From the NCBI GenBank assembly GCA_031655335.1, contig CP134226.1, forward strand, positions 3,919,049 to 3,983,048: a DNA stretch of 64,000 nucleotides, in the 5' to 3' direction. Below, piece by piece: positions 51,344-60,492 of this stretch (position 1 is the first letter of the stretch; each line of letters begins with the position of its first letter). Source of the DNA: Thalassospiraceae bacterium LMO-SO8 (GTDB lineage Bacteria; Pseudomonadota; Alphaproteobacteria; Rhodospirillales; Casp-alpha2). A program made the position numbers and the translations under genes. A model generated the notes under the pieces. The model did not search any database, had not been told where the DNA came from, and worked only from the letters and a program-made list of their open reading frames with translations.

Positions 51344-52846
51344 ATGAATTCTCCCCTGCTCCTGCCCGCGTCTCCCTTCACGGCGTCGACCCATCGCAAA
51401 GCCGCCCCCTGGGATGACGACAAACTGCGCGAGGAATGCGGCGTATTCGGCATCTACGGCCACGAAGACGCCGCCGCCCACACCGCGCTGGGTCTGCATG
51501 CGCTCCAGCACCGGGGCCAGGAATCGGCTGGGATCGTCGCCTACGACGGTGAACAGTTCCACAGCCACCGGGCCCTCGGCCTGGTCGGCGACAACTTCAA
51601 CGACATGGACACCATGGCCCGCCTCAAGGGCAGCGTCGCCATGGGGCATGTGCGCTATTCCACCTCGGGCGGCACGTTCATCCGCAACATCCAGCCGCTG
51701 TTCGCCGAATTCATGTTCGGCGGTCTGGCCGTCGCCCATAACGGCAACCTGACCAACGCCTATCAGGTGCGCCAGGCCCTGGTCGAGCGGGGCAACATCT
51801 TCCAATCGACCAGCGACACCGAGGTCATCATCCACCTGATGGCCGTAAGCGACGCCGGCCATGTCATCGACCGGCTGATCGACGCGCTGCGCCAGATCGA
51901 GGGCGCTTATTCCCTGGTCGCCATGACCCAGAAAAAACTGATCGGCGTGCGCGACCCCATGGGCGTGCGGCCGCTGGTCCTGGGCCGGCTGGGCGACTCC
52001 CATATCCTGGCGTCGGAAACCTGCGCGCTCGACATCATCGGCGCCGACTTCATCCGCGACGTGGAACCGGGCGAAATCATCGTCATCGACGCCGGCGGCG
52101 TGAACAGCTACCATCCCTTCGGCACCAGCCGCACCCGGCGGTTCTGCATCTTCGAACACATCTATTTCGCGCGGCCCGATTCCATCATCGAAGGGCAGAA
52201 TGTCTACGAAGTGCGCAAGCGCATCGGCGCCGAACTGGCCCACGAATCCCCCATCGAGGCCGACGTCGTCGTCCCCGTGCCGGATTCCGGCGTGCCCTCG
52301 GCCATCGGCTTCGCGCGCGAGACGGGGATTCCCTTCGAACTGGGGATCATCCGCAATCATTACGTGGGCCGCACCTTCATCGAACCGACGGACAACATCC
52401 GCCACCTGGGGGTGCGCCTGAAGCACAACGGCAACGTCGCCGAGTTGAAGGGTAAGCGCGTCGTCCTGGTCGACGATTCCATCGTCCGCGGCACGACGTC
52501 GGTGAAGATCGTCGAAATGGTGCGCGACGCCGGGGCGACGGAAGTCCACATGCGGATTTCCAGCCCGCCGACGACCCATTCCTGCTTCTACGGCATCGAT
52601 ACGCCGGAACGCTCGCAACTGCTCGCCGCGCAGCACGACATCCAGGGCATGGCCGGCATCATCGGCGTCGACAGCCTAGCCTTCATTTCCTGGGACGGGC
52701 TTTACCGCGCCGTCGGCGAGACCGGCCGCGACATGGAAATCCCGCGCTATTGCGACGCCTGCTTCACCGGCGACTATCCCATTCCCCTGACCGACCGCGA
52801 AGCGGACCGGGGGCCGCGCCAGCTTTCCCTTTTGGAAGAGGGTTAG
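51344..52846 (+). CDS. purF: Amidophosphoribosyltransferase
   Basis: A 500-residue enzyme catalysing the first committed step of purine synthesis, PRPP plus glutamine to phosphoribosylamine. The glutaminase domain starts at Cys32 (EECGVFGIYGHED), so a 31-residue propeptide must be removed. The PRPP-binding loop VVLVDDSIVRGTTSVK and MRISSPPTTHSCFYGIDTPE are typical. Two segments with cysteines (CFYGID; YCDACFTGDY) suit the iron-sulfur type of PurF. Downstream of cvpA as in many proteobacteria. Confidence 0.96.
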   Translation: MNSPLLLPASPFTASTHRKAAPWDDDKLREECGVFGIYGHEDAAAHTALGLHALQHRGQESAGIVAYDGEQFHSHRALGLVGDNFNDMDTMARLKGSVAMGHVRYSTSGGTFIRNIQPLFAEFMFGGLAVAHNGNLTNAYQVRQALVERGNIFQSTSDTEVIIHLMAVSDAGHVIDRLIDALRQIEGAYSLVAMTQKKLIGVRDPMGVRPLVLGRLGDSHILASETCALDIIGADFIRDVEPGEIIVIDAGGVNSYHPFGTSRTRRFCIFEHIYFARPDSIIEGQNVYEVRKRIGAELAHESPIEADVVVPVPDSGVPSAIGFARETGIPFELGIIRNHYVGRTFIEPTDNIRHLGVRLKHNGNVAELKGKRVVLVDDSIVRGTTSVKIVEMVRDAGATEVHMRISSPPTTHSCFYGIDTPERSQLLAAQHDIQGMAGIIGVDSLAFISWDGLYRAVGETGRDMEIPRYCDACFTGDYPIPLTDREADRGPRQLSLLEEG

Positions 52847-52851
52847 GGCCC

Positions 52852-53583
52852 TTGCCGGGCGGCCGTCTCGAAAACCGGATCGCCGTGATCACCGGGGCAA
52901 CCCGGGGCATCGGCCGCGCCGTGGCGGGGCGTTTCGCCGCCGAAGGAGCCGATCTGATCCTGATCGGCCGGACCACCGGCGCGCTCGAGGAAGTGGACGA
53001 CGAGGTCCGCAAGGCCTCGGGCAAGAACGCCACCCTGGTGCCCATGGACCTGACCGATTTCGACGCCATCGACCGCCTGGGCGCCGCCTTGTTCGAGCGC
53101 TATGGCAAACTGGACATCCTGGTCGGCAACGCCGGCATGCTGGGCAACCTGAGCCCGCTGGCCCATACGGACCCCAAGGTCTGGGACCAGGTCATGGCCA
53201 TCAACACGACCGCCAACTGGCGCCTGATCCGATCCTTCGACCCGCTGCTGCGCACATCGGACGCCGGGCGGGTGGTCATGGTCACGTCGACGGTCGGGCA
53301 CGAACCCCGCGCCTATTGGTCGGCCTATGCCGTGTCCAAGGCGGCGCTGGAAATGGCGACAAAGATCTACGCCGAGGAAACGGTGAAGACCAACGTCAAG
53401 GTCAATATCCTCAATCCCGGCGCGACGCGGACCAACATGCGGGCCCGCGCCTTTCCCGGGGAAGACCCGGAAACGGTCAAGGCGCCCGCGTCGATCACCG
53501 AGGACTTCGTGCGCCTGTGCGAGCCCGCCTGCACCCTCCACGGCGAAATCGTGACCGCCAAGGAATCCCCCGCGGAAAGCTGA
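52852..53583 (+). CDS. Short-chain dehydrogenase/reductase adjacent to purF
   Basis: A 243-residue classical SDR. TGATRGIGRAVA, VGNAGMLGNLS, the catalytic Ser in VTSTVGHEPRAYWS and YAVSK (with AALEMATKIYAEE) are intact. Substrate unknown; relatives are often found directly after purF in alphaproteobacteria. It begins with TTG six bases after the purF stop, with GAAGAGGG upstream; the open frame extends into purF and is rejected. Confidence 0.85.
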   Translation: MPGGRLENRIAVITGATRGIGRAVAGRFAAEGADLILIGRTTGALEEVDDEVRKASGKNATLVPMDLTDFDAIDRLGAALFERYGKLDILVGNAGMLGNLSPLAHTDPKVWDQVMAINTTANWRLIRSFDPLLRTSDAGRVVMVTSTVGHEPRAYWSAYAVSKAALEMATKIYAEETVKTNVKVNILNPGATRTNMRARAFPGEDPETVKAPASITEDFVRLCEPACTLHGEIVTAKESPAES

Positions 53584-53584
53584 C

Positions 53585-54772
53585 ATGGCCGTAAACGCCA
53601 TCGCCCTGACCTGGCCGCCGTCCGCTCTTCACGGTTGGGGCGTGTTCGGGGCCAATCTGCTGCGCGAGGTGTTGCGCAGGGGAGCCCCCAAGCCGATCAC
53701 CCTGTTCGCCATCCAGCCGGACCTGATCGATGCCGGCGACCGCGACCTTTTCCAGCCCCTGATGGCGGAGCAACAGCAGATCGAACAACGACTGGCCGGC
53801 GCCGAAGGCAATGTCACCCTTGGCGGCGTTCATGTCCTGCATTCGCTGGGCAACAACCTGGAAGAACCCGCCGCCGCCGCGCGCTTCCGCGGATCGCCCA
53901 ATGTGGGTTTCACCTTTTTCGAGAACATGGTGTTCGGCGACGACGTGGTCGCCCACAACGCCCATTTCCAGATCATGATGGCGGGATCGACCTGGAACGC
54001 GGACATCCTGCGCGACCTGGGGTTTCCCCGCGTCGGCTGCGTGTTTCAGGGCATCGACCCCGGCGCCTTCGCCCCCGGCCCGCGCACGGGCCGGTTCGGC
54101 GACCGTTTCGTGGTGTTTTCCGGCGGCAAACTGGAATTGCGCAAGGGCCAGGATCTGGTCGTCGCCGCCTTCAAGCGATTCCAGGCGCGCCATCTGGACG
54201 CCCTTCTGGTCACGGTCTGGCTTAACCCCTGGCCGGAGATCATGGCCGACATGGCCGCGAGCCCGCACGTGAGCGGCCCGCCCGCCATGGACCAGCCGTT
54301 TCCCAACTGCATCAACGACTGGGTCCGCGCCCAAGGCGTACCGGAAGGTGCGCATATGGACCTCAGCCCGACCTTCAACGCCGAGATGCCGGCGTTATTG
54401 CGGGAATGCGATGTGGCCGTGTTTCCCAACCGCTGCGAAGGCGGCACCAACCTGGTCGCCATGGAAGCGCTCGCCACCGGCCTGCCCTGCGTGCTGTCGG
54501 CCAACAGTGGCCACCTGGACCTGATCGGCCCGGACGGGGGCGAACATTGTTATCCCCTGACCCGGCAGACACCCGTCACTTTCGGCCCGCCGGGGGCCGA
54601 CCATTGGCGCGAGTCCGATGTCGAGGAAATCGTCGAAACCCTGGAAGCCGTTTACCAGGACCGTGCGGAAGCCCGCCGCCGGGGACAGGCGGCCAACGCC
54701 TTCATGCAGGATTGGTCCTGGCGTAACCAGATCGGAAAGCTGTTATCGGAGTTGGACAGGTTGACGGCCTGA
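53585..54772 (+). CDS. Glycosyltransferase (GT4-like)
   Basis: A 395-residue GT-B-fold enzyme. The C-terminal half has FSGGKLELRKGQDLVVAAFK (donor side) and the E-x7-E motif region RCEGGTNLVAMEALATGLPC, then VLSANSGHLDLI, typical of retaining GT4 transferases. The N-terminal acceptor half has LHGWGVFGANLLREVLRRG. It would transfer a sugar from a nucleotide donor to a glycan, lipid or protein. The start lies one base after the SDR stop, so coupling is likely. Sugar and acceptor unknown. Confidence 0.83.
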   Translation: MAVNAIALTWPPSALHGWGVFGANLLREVLRRGAPKPITLFAIQPDLIDAGDRDLFQPLMAEQQQIEQRLAGAEGNVTLGGVHVLHSLGNNLEEPAAAARFRGSPNVGFTFFENMVFGDDVVAHNAHFQIMMAGSTWNADILRDLGFPRVGCVFQGIDPGAFAPGPRTGRFGDRFVVFSGGKLELRKGQDLVVAAFKRFQARHLDALLVTVWLNPWPEIMADMAASPHVSGPPAMDQPFPNCINDWVRAQGVPEGAHMDLSPTFNAEMPALLRECDVAVFPNRCEGGTNLVAMEALATGLPCVLSANSGHLDLIGPDGGEHCYPLTRQTPVTFGPPGADHWRESDVEEIVETLEAVYQDRAEARRRGQAANAFMQDWSWRNQIGKLLSELDRLTA

Positions 54773-54790
54773 CGGCCCCCAACCGGCGGG

Positions 54791-55753
54791 TCAACGAACC
54801 GGTGGTTCATCCAGGGTCTTGATGACCCGTGCGGCACCCCCGTGGGCCGGGTCCAGTTCCAGAACCTTCAGGGCGTCCGCCCGCGCCATCTTGGCGTTTC
54901 CTGCGCCGAGTGCGGCCAGCGCACGGGCGTAAAGCGCCGCCAGATACCCCGGTTTGAGAGCGATGGCGCGGCTGTAATCCTCGATGGCGCTGACATGATT
55001 GCCGAGCGCGCCATGGACCAGCCCCCGGTAATAGAAGTTTTCCGGATCGCCGGCACCCAGATTGACGGCCATGTTCATGTCCGACAGGGCGGCGGGATAA
55101 TCCTCAAGATAGGCCTGAGTCAGGCCCCGTTCGGTGAAATAATCGGCTTCCGAGCCCTTAAGGTCGATGGCCAAGGAAAAATCCCCGAGGGCGCGCTTGT
55201 AATCGCCCTGGGACCGATAGTACTTGCCGCGCAGAACAAGGGCCTCACGGTTGCGCGGCTGCACGCGCAGCACTTCGTTCATATCCAGAATGGCGGTGTC
55301 CAGGCGGCCACTCTGGGCCCGGGTCTTGGCCCGCTCCATGAACGTCGTCATGTCCTGGGGGCGAAGTTTGGCCGCCTCGGCATAGTCTTCTTCCGCATCC
55401 TTGAACTTGCCGGCGTCGCCATAGGCCGCCCCCCGGTTGACATAGGCGCGGAAATACTTGGGGCGCAACTTGATGGCGCGGGAGAAATCGCGGATCGCGG
55501 CATCGATATTACCCAGGCGCCGATAAGTCGCCCCCCGGTTGTTGTGAACCCGCGCCAGATCGCCGTCGTTCAGCGTGCCCGCGTCGATCGCCTTGGTGAA
55601 CAGATCGATCGCCTGCGGCAGGCTGCCGGCCTTGGCGGCGGCGACGCCGGCTTCGAAATCCTGGGCCGCCTGGGCCTGGGCGGGACTCGTCGGCCAAACC
55701 ACCGCAACGGTCAGCAACAGAACAGCCGCCAGACGCACCAAAAGCCTTTTCAT
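54791..55753 (-). CDS. Exported TPR-repeat protein
   Basis: A 320-residue protein with a signal peptide (LLVRLAAVLLLTVAVVWPTS, cleavage probably after AQAQA) and about seven tetratricopeptide repeats from residue 30 to the end (ARVHNNRGATYRRLGNIDAA; AYVNRGAAYGDAGKFKDAEE; NFYYRGLVHGALGNHVSAIE; and others). It is a periplasmic scaffold for protein contacts; partner unknown. CGGAGA lies before the ATG at 55753. The 160-bp upstream region contains the tandem hairpin repeats at 55840-55886. Confidence 0.85.
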   Translation of the reverse strand: MKRLLVRLAAVLLLTVAVVWPTSPAQAQAAQDFEAGVAAAKAGSLPQAIDLFTKAIDAGTLNDGDLARVHNNRGATYRRLGNIDAAIRDFSRAIKLRPKYFRAYVNRGAAYGDAGKFKDAEEDYAEAAKLRPQDMTTFMERAKTRAQSGRLDTAILDMNEVLRVQPRNREALVLRGKYYRSQGDYKRALGDFSLAIDLKGSEADYFTERGLTQAYLEDYPAALSDMNMAVNLGAGDPENFYYRGLVHGALGNHVSAIEDYSRAIALKPGYLAALYARALAALGAGNAKMARADALKVLELDPAHGGAARVIKTLDEPPVR

Positions 55754-55839
55754 TCTCACGTTTCTCCGATCGGCGGCGTCGCCGAACCACCGACGGGCGG
55801 CCCGGAAGGATGAAATTCCAGGGCTGGACTTAACAGATG

Positions 55840-55886
55840 ATGCGCCCCCGGCGCAATGCGCGGATAATGCGCCTCCGGCGCAATGC
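55840..55886. repeat. Two 20-bp direct repeats, each a small hairpin
   Basis: ATGCGCCCCCGGCGCAATGC (55840-55859) and ATGCGCCTCCGGCGCAATGC (55867-55886) differ at one base, 27 bp apart. Each folds as TGCGCC/GGCGCA with a 3-nt loop. They lie between the methyl-accepting protein gene and the TPR gene on the minus strand. Possible repeat-type terminator element or operator. Confidence 0.8.
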
Positions 55887-55912
55887 ACAAGGTCCAGGCG
55901 CGGCGCGACCGC

Positions 55913-57349
55913 CTAGATCTTATAACCCAGGCGCAATCCGCCCCAATGGCGCCCACGCACAGTAATCGGCGCCGACAGATCCTTCATCAGAACAAAATTT
56001 CCCCCACCCATGTCGCGGCGGTAGGTCTGTAGAAAGAAGGGCTGCGTGTTCTGGCCCGCGCGCAGGCCCGTGCGATCATTGAACAGGCGCCGGTTGCGGC
56101 AGTTCCCGTTGTTCCACACGGGATCATCCCCCTGCGGCTTGGAAAACTTAGTGTTATGGGTCGGCAGGAACCCGTTGCGATCGACGGCGGCGCAGAACAC
56201 GACCCTGTCGTCGAAGGTCAGCATCGGTTCCTGAATGTCCGGCAGCAGGCGGTCCGTCAAGTTGACGAAGGGTGTCATGCATTGTTCCGGGTTGGTGCCT
56301 GGGATCGGCTCGTAGTTTTCGGAAAACAGGGCGTCTTCGGTAATCTCGCCGGCGTCCAGGGCTGCTTCGAAGCGGTGGGCGATCTCCTGGGCCCGGGACT
56401 GGATTTCACGGATGAACCGGCTGTCCGAGGTTTCCAGCCCGGCTTGGTTGATCTGACCGATCATGCCTTCGCCGCGTTCCAGCAGGGAACTGACGCGCTG
56501 CTCCGCCGTTTGCAGTTTCTCGCCGGTTTCCTTGAAGCTGGAAACCAGGCGTTCCATCTCGTTGATGAAGCCGTTGCATTGCTCGCGCGACGACGACGAC
56601 GCGCCGACGATTTCCGCGATTTGGCCTTCCATCGTGCCGATGGACTGGCCGATGCCGTCGACGGCGTTGTTGATCTGGCCGACGCCGGCGTTTACTTCCT
56701 CGGCCATGCCGATGGTATTCTGGCTGGTGTTCATCAACCCGGACACGTTGGACACCAGATCGGCGACCGCCTCGTCGATGGCGCCGGTCGCCTTGCCGGT
56801 TTGGTTGGCCAGGGCCTTGACCTCGCCCGCGACCACGGCGAAGCCTTTGCCCGCCTCGCCGGCGCGCGCCGCCTCGATCGTGGCGTTGAGGGCCAGAAGG
56901 TTGGTCTGTTTGGACACGGCCTCGATGTCCTGGGTGATCTTGGTTACCCCGGTAAGGGAATTTTCCAGCACGCCCAGGGAGTGTTCGATGTTGGTCACGG
57001 AATCGACCAGGGCCGCGATGCGCGACACGGCGCTGGTGACCTGTTCGCGGGAGTCGTTCATCACCGCCCCGGCTTCCTGCGCCGCCCGCGAGGTGTCGCC
57101 GCCGGCGGCGTCGATGCGGTTGAAGGCGTCGATCAGTTCCTGCGCCTTCTGCCGCATCTGATCGACCATGCCCGTCTGCTGTTGGAAATGGCTGGCGATG
57201 GATTCCACGTCACCGGCCACGTCAGCCAGTTCCAGACTCAAGTCCTCGACCCGTTTCAGGATTTCGTTGGCGAATGCGTTGTAGTCGATCTGCTGGGCTA
57301 CGGACGGCGGCGTGATATCAGCCTCCGTCCCGCTTTGGACATCGGACAT
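55913..57349 (-). CDS. Soluble methyl-accepting chemotaxis-type protein with C-terminal sensory region
   Basis: A 478-residue protein without membrane segments. The N-terminal ~330 residues are a helical MCP signalling module whose hairpin tip reads [20 protein letters not shown] with [20 protein letters not shown]. The last ~130 residues ([40 protein letters not shown]; ending [13 protein letters not shown]) resemble a Cache/PAS-like sensory fold found at the C-terminus of some alphaproteobacterial receptors. So signalling comes first and sensing last, opposite to the usual layout. No HAMP. GGGGAGG lies before the ATG at 57349. Ligand unknown. Confidence 0.87.
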   Translation of the reverse strand: MSDVQSGTEADITPPSVAQQIDYNAFANEILKRVEDLSLELADVAGDVESIASHFQQQTGMVDQMRQKAQELIDAFNRIDAAGGDTSRAAQEAGAVMNDSREQVTSAVSRIAALVDSVTNIEHSLGVLENSLTGVTKITQDIEAVSKQTNLLALNATIEAARAGEAGKGFAVVAGEVKALANQTGKATGAIDEAVADLVSNVSGLMNTSQNTIGMAEEVNAGVGQINNAVDGIGQSIGTMEGQIAEIVGASSSSREQCNGFINEMERLVSSFKETGEKLQTAEQRVSSLLERGEGMIGQINQAGLETSDSRFIREIQSRAQEIAHRFEAALDAGEITEDALFSENYEPIPGTNPEQCMTPFVNLTDRLLPDIQEPMLTFDDRVVFCAAVDRNGFLPTHNTKFSKPQGDDPVWNNGNCRNRRLFNDRTGLRAGQNTQPFFLQTYRRDMGGGNFVLMKDLSAPITVRGRHWGGLRLGYKI

Positions 57350-57465
57350 ATGCACCTCCCCATGCATAACAACCGCTCTTGTCGGCGGCCTGCAAAGAAC
57401 CGGGAAAAAGGGTGCCACGATCTTCTTCGCGCGCCAAGTCTTTCAGTCTAACTTTTACATGTCAG

Positions 57466-57479
57466 GTGATTTATTTCAC
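57466..57479. promoter_or_regulatory. GTGA-N6-TCAC site upstream of the methyl-accepting protein gene
   Basis: GTGA (57466-57469) and TCAC (57476-57479) with a 6-nt AT spacer match the core of Crp-type operators. The site is in an AT-rich stretch about 120 bp before the minus-strand start at 57349. It also lies just beyond the stop of the TPR-GT gene. The match is to the half-site core only. Confidence 0.35.
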
Positions 57480-57497
57480 TGATTTATTGTCATGAAT

Positions 57498-59264
57498 TCA
57501 CAACCAGTGGCGCCGAATATAGGCGGCCAGGGCATCGACCGCGCCGGTCCAGTCGCCGGCGACCGGCTGACGGAACAGGTGCATCGTCGGATACCAAGGC
57601 GTGTCGTCCCGGTCCAGCAGCCAACGCCATTCGGGAACATGCGGCAGCAGCATCGCCACGGGCCGCCCCAACGCCCCCGCCAGATGGCCAACGGCGGTGT
57701 CGCAGGTCACGACAAGGTCAAGGCATTCGACCAGCGCCGCCGTCGCGGCGAAGTCGCCCAAGTCCCTTGTCATGTCGATCACGGCATCGGTGCCATGGGC
57801 CGCCAGATCCGTGGCGCCGTCCAATTGCAGCGAAACGAACGTCGCCTCCGATCGGTCCAGCAGGGGCAGCAGCGGCGCCAGGCCGGGACTTCGCACCCGG
57901 TCACGGGGATGATCGGGGCTGCCCTTCCAAACGATGCCGATGCGCGGCCCCGCAAGCCCGTCCAGGCGTCGGCGCCAGGCGGCGCACTCATCGTCGGCGG
58001 CCTGTAGATAGGGGATGTCGGCCGGAACCGTCGCAAGGTCGGTGGCGAAGGCCCCCGGCAACGACATCAGGGGAATCTGGAAATCATGGCTGGGCGGCCT
58101 GCGCGCGCCCTGCGCGATCACCTGAACGTCTCCGTCAAGGGATCCCATCAGCCGCGCCAGGGGGGCCGGGCACTCCAGAATGACATGTTGGCCGGCCGCC
58201 GCCAGCAGGGCGGCGTAGCGGGCGAATTGCAGGGTATCGCCCAACCCTTGCTCCGCCCGCACCAGAACCCGCGCCCCGGGCTTGGCGCCGGCGGCGGTCC
58301 AGCGCGGCGCTTTTCCGCCCCGGTCCTGGCCCTTGAAGCGTGCCGTGCGCCAGCGCGCCTCGTAGGCCGGCCAACCTTCCGCGAACCGGCCCAGCAGTAA
58401 TAGCGTCATGGCGCGGTTACGCCGGCATTCCGCATCGTCCGGGTCAAGCGTCAAGGCGTGGTCGTAGGACGCCAACGCGTCGTCGAAACGCCCCAGTTCG
58501 TGCAGCGCCACGCCCCTGTTGGCATGCAGGGCGGCGATGTCCGGGGCCGCCGTCAGGCCGGCATCGTACTGCGCCATGGCGGCGGTCAGGTCCAGGCGTT
58601 CGCGCAGGATGTTACCTAGATTGCAATGGGCCTCGGCCATGCCGGGGTTTGCCCGAAGTGCCTGGCGATAACATTCCATGGCCGCGTCGTCCTCGCCGCG
58701 CGCCTGATGCAGTTGGCCCAGGGCCTGATGGGCGTCCGCCAGATTGGGATCGCATGCCGCCGCGCGCCGGAAGCAGGCTTCGGCACCGGCCGCCGCGGAC
58801 GTTCCGCCGCCCTGCAAGGCCAGGCCCAGGTTAAGATGCGCCGGCGCCAGATCGGGGGCGAGTTCCAGGGCCAATCGTGCGCGCGACCGCGCGGCGTCGA
58901 AATCGCCCACGGCGACCAGGGCCGCCGCCATGTCCGAATGCACGGCGGCGTCGTTGGGGGCCAGCGTCACGGCTTGGCGGTAAACCTCGGCCGCCTCCGC
59001 CGCCTGTCCCTGGGCCATCAGGACCCGGCCCAGGTTGGCGTGATACATGGCCGCGCGCGGGTCGATGCCGATGGCGCGTCGGATATGATCCATGGCCGTC
59101 GCCGCATCGCCTTTCTGGTAAAACACCAACCCCAGAAGATGAAGGGCATCCGCATGGTTTGGATGATCGTCGAGGATCGCGCGATAGGCCTTTTCGGCGG
59201 CGGCCAGGTCGCCCGCCTGATGGCGGGCGATCGCCCGCGCCAGGGCATCGATCGTCTCAGCCAT
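57498..59264 (-). CDS. TPR protein with C-terminal GT9-like glycosyltransferase domain
   Basis: A 588-residue cytosolic protein. Residues about 1-320 are eight or nine tetratricopeptide repeats (ADALHLLGLVFYQKGDAATA; AMYHANLGRVLMAQGQAAEA; ALHANRGVALHELGRFDDAL). Residues about 340-588 resemble heptosyltransferase-like GT9 enzymes: RVLVRAEQGLGDTLQFARYA, GPRIGIVWKGSPDHPRDRVR, VTCDTAVGHLAGALGRPVAM. TPR plus GT is the layout of OGT-like enzymes that modify proteins or lipid-linked glycans, though the catalytic part is different. The ATG at 59264 overlaps the end of cobC by 8 bp. Confidence 0.82.
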   Translation of the reverse strand: MAETIDALARAIARHQAGDLAAAEKAYRAILDDHPNHADALHLLGLVFYQKGDAATAMDHIRRAIGIDPRAAMYHANLGRVLMAQGQAAEAAEVYRQAVTLAPNDAAVHSDMAAALVAVGDFDAARSRARLALELAPDLAPAHLNLGLALQGGGTSAAAGAEACFRRAAACDPNLADAHQALGQLHQARGEDDAAMECYRQALRANPGMAEAHCNLGNILRERLDLTAAMAQYDAGLTAAPDIAALHANRGVALHELGRFDDALASYDHALTLDPDDAECRRNRAMTLLLLGRFAEGWPAYEARWRTARFKGQDRGGKAPRWTAAGAKPGARVLVRAEQGLGDTLQFARYAALLAAAGQHVILECPAPLARLMGSLDGDVQVIAQGARRPPSHDFQIPLMSLPGAFATDLATVPADIPYLQAADDECAAWRRRLDGLAGPRIGIVWKGSPDHPRDRVRSPGLAPLLPLLDRSEATFVSLQLDGATDLAAHGTDAVIDMTRDLGDFAATAALVECLDLVVTCDTAVGHLAGALGRPVAMLLPHVPEWRWLLDRDDTPWYPTMHLFRQPVAGDWTGAVDALAAYIRRHWL

Positions 59265-60300
59265 GACGACGGTCCGGCATCGGGGCGGTTCCGGCAAAGG
59301 CGGAAAGCGCCTTGTCCAGACGTTGCCACTGATCTTCCGGCCCCGGCAGGCCGAAGCGCAGCCACCTTGAATTTGCCCGGAACCGCCGAACCAGAATGCC
59401 CGCCCCCGCCAGATGCTCGTAGAAGGCCAGGGCCTCGGCATGGTCTGCCAGCACGAACAGGTCCGTGCCGCCGACGATGCCCAGACCGGCGCCGGCCAGG
59501 AGGTCTCGCAAGCGGGTCATGTGAGCCGTCAGACGGGTACGCTCCGCCGCCGCCCACGTCTGGTCGGCCAACGCCCGGGCGCCGATGTCCTGGGCCGGGC
59601 CGGACACGGCCCAGGGTCCCATATCCGCCTCCAGGCGGCGCACCATGCGCGGCGCGGCAAGAGCGAAGCCCAGGCGCAGACCCGCAAGCCCGTGGAACTT
59701 TCCGAAGGACCGCAGGACGATGGCGTTCGTCAAGGGCAGGGCTGGGACAAGGCTGATGTCCGGGCGGACATCGGCGAAGGCCTCGTCGACGATCAACCAA
59801 TGGTCCGCCTCGGCCGCGTCATGGGCCCAGGCAGCCAGCCGCCCCGGATCGACCACCCGACCATCCGGATTGTTGGGATTGACCAGCACCAGGGATCGAT
59901 CCGGCGGCGGCAGATCTGCCACCTCATCCACCTCCGCCCCCGACGCACGCCACGCGGCGGCATGTTCGGCGTAGGTCGGGCCGAGGACCGCCACCCGGCG
60001 CGCGCCCAGCACCCGGGGCAGCGCCTGGATCAGCGCCTGGGTCCCCGGTGCGCAGGCGATCAGGTCCGGCCCGGCGGCGCCGTAGGCATCCGCCGCGGCT
60101 ACCTTCAGGGCATCCAGGCCAGATGATTGCGGCAGCCGCGTCCAGGCGTCGGGCGACAGATCAGGTAAAGGATAAGGCGTCGGATTGATGCCCGTGGACA
60201 GATCGACCCAGCCGTCCGGCGGCGTGCCGAAACGCGCCCGGGCGGCGGCGAGATCGCCACCGTGACCTTCAACCCTGAATTCGTCGTCTTGCCGTGGCAC
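59257..60300 (-). CDS. cobC: Threonine-phosphate decarboxylase-type aminotransferase (CobC)
   Basis: A 347-residue fold-type I PLP enzyme. The N-terminus has HGGDLAAARARFG, WVDLSTGINPTPYPLP, the hallmark of CobC/CobD L-threonine-O-3-phosphate decarboxylases that supply the aminopropanol linker of cobalamin. The PLP lysine lies in VLRSFGKFHGLAGLRLG. LVNPNNPDGRVVDP is also typical. No other cobalamin gene and no cobalamin riboswitch were found nearby, so it stands alone. It begins with GTG; GGGAG lies upstream. It overlaps the TPR-GT gene. Confidence 0.87.
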   Translation of the reverse strand: MPRQDDEFRVEGHGGDLAAARARFGTPPDGWVDLSTGINPTPYPLPDLSPDAWTRLPQSSGLDALKVAAADAYGAAGPDLIACAPGTQALIQALPRVLGARRVAVLGPTYAEHAAAWRASGAEVDEVADLPPPDRSLVLVNPNNPDGRVVDPGRLAAWAHDAAEADHWLIVDEAFADVRPDISLVPALPLTNAIVLRSFGKFHGLAGLRLGFALAAPRMVRRLEADMGPWAVSGPAQDIGARALADQTWAAAERTRLTAHMTRLRDLLAGAGLGIVGGTDLFVLADHAEALAFYEHLAGAGILVRRFRANSRWLRFGLPGPEDQWQRLDKALSAFAGTAPMPDRRHG

Positions 60301-60492
60301 GGATGCTCCCTAGCTGCCGGGGCAGTGTACCCTCATTTCGTCGCCACCCCATACCGGGCCGTCAGGCAGGACCACTATCACCCACCCGGCCATGGACGAA
60401 AGCCCCAAGGTAGGCCACATTGTCGCCCAATTGGACGGGAATCTTGGTCGCCTCGGCGGTTGCGCCGGTTCGGGAGAGAAGGAGAATCGCTT

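Noticed and set aside
60301..60492. Cobalamin riboswitch upstream of cobC
   Set aside because: No B12-box-like sequence was recognised in the divergent region, and the cobC leader is short.
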